Positions 59,979-64,000 of a stretch of DNA of 64,000 bases are shown one piece after another (positions within the stretch are counted from its first letter, which is position 1; each line of letters starts with the position of its first letter). The notes beneath the pieces were generated by a model that was not told the origin of the DNA, did not search any database, and saw nothing but the letters and a program-made list of their open reading frames with translations. The translations under genes and the position numbers were made by a program. Location: positions 1,922,001 through 1,986,000 of the forward strand of contig CP119311.1 in NCBI GenBank assembly GCA_029202545.1. Reading direction: 5' to 3'. Source of the DNA: Candidatus Pseudobacter hemicellulosilyticus. Lineage in GTDB: Bacteria > Bacteroidota > Bacteroidia > Chitinophagales > Chitinophagaceae.

Positions 59979-62612
59979 TCACGGTTGCTTTCTGATATTA
60001 CTCAGCTTTTTTTGCAATTGCTTCAGCGTTTTTGGCTGTTGTGCCGCTATGTTGTGTTTTTCTTCGGGGTCCTTCTTCAGGTCATAGAGCTGCGGGCTGG
60101 TGCTGAGCCCTGTTTCAATGTCCTTGTTGGCCAGCCAGTCGGGCGTCCCTTTTTCCTGCGGCGCCACATATTTCCACTGACCACTGCGCAGGGAAAGGGT
60201 GAAGGCTTCTTCCAGCAGGAATTCCCTGTCCTTATTGGATTGCCCCAGCATGACCGGCAATGCGTTCCTGCTGTCAGGCCCTGCACCTTTGGCCAGCTTT
60301 TGGCCAGTCAGGGCGGCAAAACTGGCCATCCAGTCGATCTGCGAATGCAGCGTATTGGATATCCCAGGCTTAATGGCGCCCGGCCAGCTGATAATGACAG
60401 GCACGCGTGTACCCGCTTCATAGGCGCTGTATTTGCCACCGCGGTAAATGCCGCCGGGCCGGTGATTGCCGGCCAATTCCACGGCCTGGTCCACATAGCC
60501 GTCATCAAGCACAGGACCATTGTCGCTGGAGAAAATAACAATGGTATTGCTGTCCAGGCCCTGCCTGCGCAACTCATCCATCAACTGGCCGGTGAGCCAG
60601 TCCATCTCCAGGATCACATCGCCTCTTCTGCCCATGGGACTTTTGCCCAGGAAGTTATTGTGCGGTGTGCGCGGGACATGGACATTGGTCAGCGCAAAAT
60701 ACAGGAAGAAAGGTTGTTGTTTGTTGTTGTCTATAAATGCTTTTGCTTTCTGTAAGAATACGCCGGGCATGTCTTCATCCACCCATCTTGCTTTGGCGCC
60801 ACCGGTCATGTACCCGATCCTGCTGATCCCATTAATGATCGTATTGCTGTGCTGGGTATCGGCCGCCATCTTCAGCAACTGCGGATGGCTGAGACCGGTA
60901 GGTTCGTCCCCAATCTTTTCTTTGTAGCTGACATAGATGGGATCCGAAGCATCTGCCTGGTATACTTCCTGGTTTTCCAGGTACACGCAGGGCACCCGGT
61001 CAACGGTAGCAGGAATGATAAAGGAATAGTTGAAGCCGGTTTCATTGGGGCCCGGGCTGATCTTTTTATTCCAGTCAATAGTGCCGTGACCCAGTCCCAG
61101 GTGCCATTTGCCTACCACACCGGTTTTGTAACCTGCTTTCTGCAGCATGCCGGGCAGGGTCTCAATATTGGTAGGGATCAGCAGGGGGGCATCTCCCGGC
61201 AGGATAGCGGCATCATTGCGGAAGGCATACATGCCGGTGAGCAGGGAGAAGCGGGAAGGCGTGCAGGTAGCAGCCGTGCAATGGGCATCCGTGAACCGGA
61301 TACCTCCGGCTGCCAGCTGGTCAATATTGGGTGTCTGTACGGCGGTGGCGCCATAACAGCTGAGATCGCCATAGCCCAGGTCGTCTGTATAGATGATCAC
61401 AATATTGGGCGGCACTGAACTGCTTTTGGGTTGCTTACGGCCTACTGCTTTTCCAGCCTGCCGGCCTTTGTTGACGATGGTCACAAAATCATCAAACCAC
61501 AAAGGGTTGGGAGTATGGGAACCATCGGCCTGTTTTTGCAGGCTCTTGAAGGGGAAGATGGGATTGATGAACCAGGTAGGAGAATCGGCATCCATGCGGG
61601 CCGGGGCCGACTGGCTCAGGTAACCATAAGTAGCCAGCACCACGCCATATTTCTGGAAATAGCGATAATAGGTCAGCAGAAAATGTTTCGGGAACCAGGT
61701 CCTTGAATCAAAGAGATCCTGCCATTCTGTGGCGCTCACTCTTTGGGAGTTGGCCTTGCTGTACCATTCGTAAAGCTTCATGGAAGGCTGGTAGCCGTAT
61801 TTGGTAGCAAAAGCCTTTCCTGCGGGAGAATCGCCCAGGAGATCAGCCGTATGCCTGTTGTACAGCTGGAACAGGGAGAACTCCGGCACAATGATGGGTT
61901 TCTCCGGCATAATGGAGCGGATAAAGCGGAAGGCTTCTTCCATTTGCAGGGAATCTGCAATATGCAGGTGGATGGCAAAGCCCTTGATGCGCGGATCGTT
62001 CTGGGCCAGTTTGATCAGCCCGGCCACGCCCGGTTTTTGCTGTTCTTCTTTTGCGAAGAGGCGGGGCAAAGAACCGGCGTAGATATCCGGCCGCTTCAAT
62101 TCCTTGTGGCTGGTATAGTAGGGTTCTACTACTTCCGTCAGCAGTCTTTCCGTGAAACGGACCAGGGGTACGATGCCTTCTGCATTATATTGCAGGTCGG
62201 CTTCCATGGTTTCCAGGTTGGGCTCATTGCCCAGTTTGAACATGTCCAGGCTGGGACCTACTTTGTCAAGAATAGCCGCTGCTACGGCGAAATATTTTTT
62301 TTCTTCGGACGAACCAGGGGCAGGTATACGAAGCTTAAACTTCCTGAAATCCCAGCGGAAACCAAAGGCCACTTTGTAACCTCTTTTTTTTGCTTCTATT
62401 ACTTTGTCCAGTCCGGGTTCTGTGGCGGGATCTTTTTCGCCCTGGATATATTCAAAGATGTAGGGAGTGGTGCGGATCCATTCCACCGGAGTTTTGGAGA
62501 GGTAGCTGAAATCGATGATCTCGGGATCATGGTTGAAATTGGCGCCTATCTCCTGGCCGGAGCTGCGGACAAAAGCGCCCATCAATAGGATAATCAACAG
62601 GTATCTGGTCAT
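59979..62612 (-). CDS. Glycosidase-like barrel fused to S1 arylsulfatase
   Basis: This 877-residue protein has a signal peptide at residues 1-20 (ending SSGQ). Residues 21-385 look like a clan GH-A barrel: VEWIRTTPYIFEYIQG, candidate acid/base E130 in FKLGNEPNLE and candidate nucleophile E244 in PIIVPEFSLF. Its family is unclear. A linker (KAVGRKQPKSSSVPP) leads to an S1 sulfatase: IIYTDDLGYGDLSCYG and C450TPSR, the formylglycine motif, with Ca-site residues D410 and D411. FSSDNGPV and EAGTRVPVIISWPG are conserved in S1 sulfatases. A single protein may desulfate and cleave one glycan. The anaerobic or aerobic sulfatase-maturating enzyme is not in the window. The ATG at 62612 begins the signal peptide. 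Confidence 0.8.
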   Translation of the reverse strand: MTRYLLIILLMGAFVRSSGQEIGANFNHDPEIIDFSYLSKTPVEWIRTTPYIFEYIQGEKDPATEPGLDKVIEAKKRGYKVAFGFRWDFRKFKLRIPAPGSSEEKKYFAVAAAILDKVGPSLDMFKLGNEPNLETMEADLQYNAEGIVPLVRFTERLLTEVVEPYYTSHKELKRPDIYAGSLPRLFAKEEQQKPGVAGLIKLAQNDPRIKGFAIHLHIADSLQMEEAFRFIRSIMPEKPIIVPEFSLFQLYNRHTADLLGDSPAGKAFATKYGYQPSMKLYEWYSKANSQRVSATEWQDLFDSRTWFPKHFLLTYYRYFQKYGVVLATYGYLSQSAPARMDADSPTWFINPIFPFKSLQKQADGSHTPNPLWFDDFVTIVNKGRQAGKAVGRKQPKSSSVPPNIVIIYTDDLGYGDLSCYGATAVQTPNIDQLAAGGIRFTDAHCTAATCTPSRFSLLTGMYAFRNDAAILPGDAPLLIPTNIETLPGMLQKAGYKTGVVGKWHLGLGHGTIDWNKKISPGPNETGFNYSFIIPATVDRVPCVYLENQEVYQADASDPIYVSYKEKIGDEPTGLSHPQLLKMAADTQHSNTIINGISRIGYMTGGAKARWVDEDMPGVFLQKAKAFIDNNKQQPFFLYFALTNVHVPRTPHNNFLGKSPMGRRGDVILEMDWLTGQLMDELRRQGLDSNTIVIFSSDNGPVLDDGYVDQAVELAGNHRPGGIYRGGKYSAYEAGTRVPVIISWPGAIKPGISNTLHSQIDWMASFAALTGQKLAKGAGPDSRNALPVMLGQSNKDREFLLEEAFTLSLRSGQWKYVAPQEKGTPDWLANKDIETGLSTSPQLYDLKKDPEEKHNIAAQQPKTLKQLQKKLSNIRKQP

Positions 62613-62623
62613 ATGGCAAGATT

Positions 62624-63793
62624 TTATTTGGCTGTGCGGTCTGCATAAAAGCTGGCTGCCCGCTGGTGATCGGGACGCAGCTTTCCATCTTCCCATTTTA
62701 CCGGCACCAGTCCGGGCCGGCAGGTGATGCTGAATTTTTTGCCCATAGCACCCCGGGGATTGAAGAAGGTGGTAGACCACCAGTTGCCTTCCTTGTCCTG
62801 GAAAATATTATTGTGGCCGCCCTGCAGGATGGCCGCATAACGCGGGCTATAGGGGCCGTAGATATTGTCGCTCTCTGCTACTACTACATCATAGCTGTGG
62901 AGGGAATTGGTGTCTTTGCGGTCATTGCGTATATAAGTATAGCTGCCATCGGGCTTGGCAATGGACCAGACTGTTTGCAATAGTTGGTATTTTCCATTGG
63001 CCCTTGTGATGAATACACCTTCAATATAGGGTTCGGGATTGTAGGGATGTTCCTGCAATTTTTTGAATGGCTCGGCTATATCACTGAGGTCATCTTTCAT
63101 TCTGGCAATATAGTGATTATGGCCCACCAGGTATACAGCGCCGTTCTCGTCCTCAAAGAGACTGAGGTCAATATTGGGGAAGATGGCCTTGCTGGCGTTG
63201 CCGGCAATATTCTTATAAGGACCTTCCGGTTTGCCGGATGTGCTTTCCAATACAAAGGAGCCGGCGCCTTCATTGATACAGGCAATGATCAGCCATTTCT
63301 TTTTGCTTTTCACGTAATGCAGCTCGGGCGCCCAGACGGCCCTGTACATGGAATCCAGCGGGTCTTTGTTGAGCGATAAGGCGCCGGGTTTTACCGGCTT
63401 TCCTTTTTGCTGCCAGGGCGCGGCATCGCGGTCAAAGCCCCAGATCAGTCCCATGGATTCCCATTGCTTCAGGTCTTTGGATCGCCACATGTAGAGGCCG
63501 TCATTGTAATCCCAGCAGTGCACCTCTCCGGGAAATACTCTTCCGGGAGAGGCAGTAGTACCGGTCAAATAATAATATCCATCGGGGGCATTCATCACGT
63601 AGGTATCGCGGAGCCAGTGGTCTACAATAGGAACTACAGCTGTGGGGACAGTAAGGTCTGGATCACCGACAGGTGCTATAGGATTGCTGAACCCTGTCTG
63701 TCCTTCCCCTGTCTGCGCACAGGCAGACAGGGTGATGGACAGCAGACAAGGCAACAGCAGTTTATTCAAAGGGTGCGTTGTGGACTTGTTCAT
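62624..63793 (-). CDS. GH43-like glycosidase, surface lipoprotein
   Basis: This 389-residue protein carries a lipoprotein signal (lipobox LSAC, C25) followed by a flexible GEGQTGFSNP stretch. The five-bladed propeller of GH43-like enzymes is indicated by LRDTYVMNAPDGYYYLTGTT (candidate base D63), VWAPELHYVKSKKKWLI, FPNIDLSLFEDENG (D209) and IEGVFITRANGKYQLL (acid E258). GH43 enzymes remove arabinose, xylose or related sugars, but substrate cannot be read here. It follows SusD by 17 bases and precedes the GH-sulfatase fusion by 11 bases, all on one strand. Confidence 0.8.
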   Translation of the reverse strand: MNKSTTHPLNKLLLPCLLSITLSACAQTGEGQTGFSNPIAPVGDPDLTVPTAVVPIVDHWLRDTYVMNAPDGYYYLTGTTASPGRVFPGEVHCWDYNDGLYMWRSKDLKQWESMGLIWGFDRDAAPWQQKGKPVKPGALSLNKDPLDSMYRAVWAPELHYVKSKKKWLIIACINEGAGSFVLESTSGKPEGPYKNIAGNASKAIFPNIDLSLFEDENGAVYLVGHNHYIARMKDDLSDIAEPFKKLQEHPYNPEPYIEGVFITRANGKYQLLQTVWSIAKPDGSYTYIRNDRKDTNSLHSYDVVVAESDNIYGPYSPRYAAILQGGHNNIFQDKEGNWWSTTFFNPRGAMGKKFSITCRPGLVPVKWEDGKLRPDHQRAASFYADRTAK

Positions 63794-63810
63794 TGTTTTA
63801 TTGAATAGGA

Positions 63811-64000
63811 TTAATAACCATCGGTTTGGATACAGGCTTTATTGGCGTCGATCTCTGCCTGGGGGATCGGGTAAACCACGTGTTTGTCGGCCACAGCAGC
63901 GATGCCCCTGGCTTTTGCGCCGGAGATGAATTTGCCCTGGCGGAGCAGGTCTTCCCTTCTCTTGCCTTCACTGTAGAATTCCCAGCCTCTTTCGCGGAGG
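63811..64000 (-). CDS. SusD/RagB-family protein, C-terminal end
   Basis: Only the last 63 residues are inside the window. They read LRERGWEFYSEGKRRED, then YPIPQAEIDANK and a terminal TDGY, the standard SusD C-terminus. SusD proteins are surface lipoproteins that bind glycans for a SusC partner, which is expected upstream, outside the window. The GH43-like lipoprotein gene starts 17 bases downstream, so this is the head of the operon seen here. Confidence 0.9.
   Translation of the reverse strand, partial: LRERGWEFYSEGKRREDLLRQGKFISGAKARGIAAVADKHVVYPIPQAEIDANKACIQTDGY

Noticed and set aside
60900..60916. GGTTCGTCCCC inside the sulfatase gene as a repeat copy
   Set aside because: It encodes conserved residues in frame and lacks the pairing flank, so it is probably coincidental.

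Overview
The window looks like a chromosomal segment from a member of the Bacteroidota, most likely the family Chitinophagaceae. Supporting signs are roughly 50% GC, the -7 promoter box TAnnTTTG upstream of many genes, almost no Shine-Dalgarno sequences, type IX secretion signals (PorP/SprF protein, gliding-type and type A C-terminal sorting domains), a TonB receptor, a SusD-family protein, and an ATP synthase subunit a with the long secreted-type N-terminus seen in this phylum. No rRNA, tRNA, CRISPR array, prophage or insertion sequence was found.

Layout. Positions 1-5.2 kb hold the start of a TolB-like surface protein, an MBL hydrolase, a Wzx-like flippase, a coiled-coil secreted protein and a PhoB/PhoR-like two-component pair. 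From 5.4 to 12.5 kb lie a secreted protein with a separase/CHAT-like His-Cys signature, an ABC exporter, and a PorP/SprF plus gliding-C-terminal pair. From 12.7 to 17.1 kb lies atpBEFHA, closed by a strong terminator with no atpG. From 17.4 to 26.2 kb are three secreted proteins sharing one FnIII-like module, two of them with type IX sorting domains, and a TonB receptor / secreted protein / winged-helix cassette. From 26.6 to 46.3 kb is mostly housekeeping: pdxA, rsmA, a D-hydroxyacid dehydrogenase, greA, HIT, ruvC, a flippase-like membrane protein, a DUF3108 protein, an MBL protein, a UMF1 transporter, uppP, DUF3098, ftsX, leuS, a leaderless M23 peptidase, a thioredoxin-like protein, a MarR regulator, a GATase, ruvB, an orphan response regulator and a GroES-like protein. 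From 46.5 to 55.6 kb are a HerA-like ATPase, an AlbA_2 (Schlafen-like) protein, recQ, a copper-type P-ATPase, tsaE and ald. From 55.7 to 57.8 kb is an AT-rich islet with a second AlbA_2 protein and a 12-bp tandem repeat. From 57.8 kb to the end is a minus-strand polysaccharide utilisation operon: SusD, a GH43-like lipoprotein, a glycosidase-sulfatase fusion and a glycosidase-mutarotase fusion.

Most notable: (1) two unusual multidomain enzymes in the polysaccharide locus, a GH-A-like barrel joined to an S1 sulfatase and a GH-A barrel joined to an aldose 1-epimerase; (2) the secreted 738-residue protein whose C-terminal HRGH...GSCGG pattern resembles the separase catalytic dyad; (3) the greA leader, with a promoter, a promoter-proximal intrinsic terminator and then a perfect AAGGAGG, which is rare in this phylum; (4) a short dispersed hairpin motif built on TTGGTTCGTCCCAA in several intergenic gaps; (5) ruvC and its divergent neighbour apparently both starting with TTG from one TTGCAA palindrome; (6) a perfect inverted repeat over the start of a MarR gene.

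All functional assignments come from reading motifs by eye. No database search was run.
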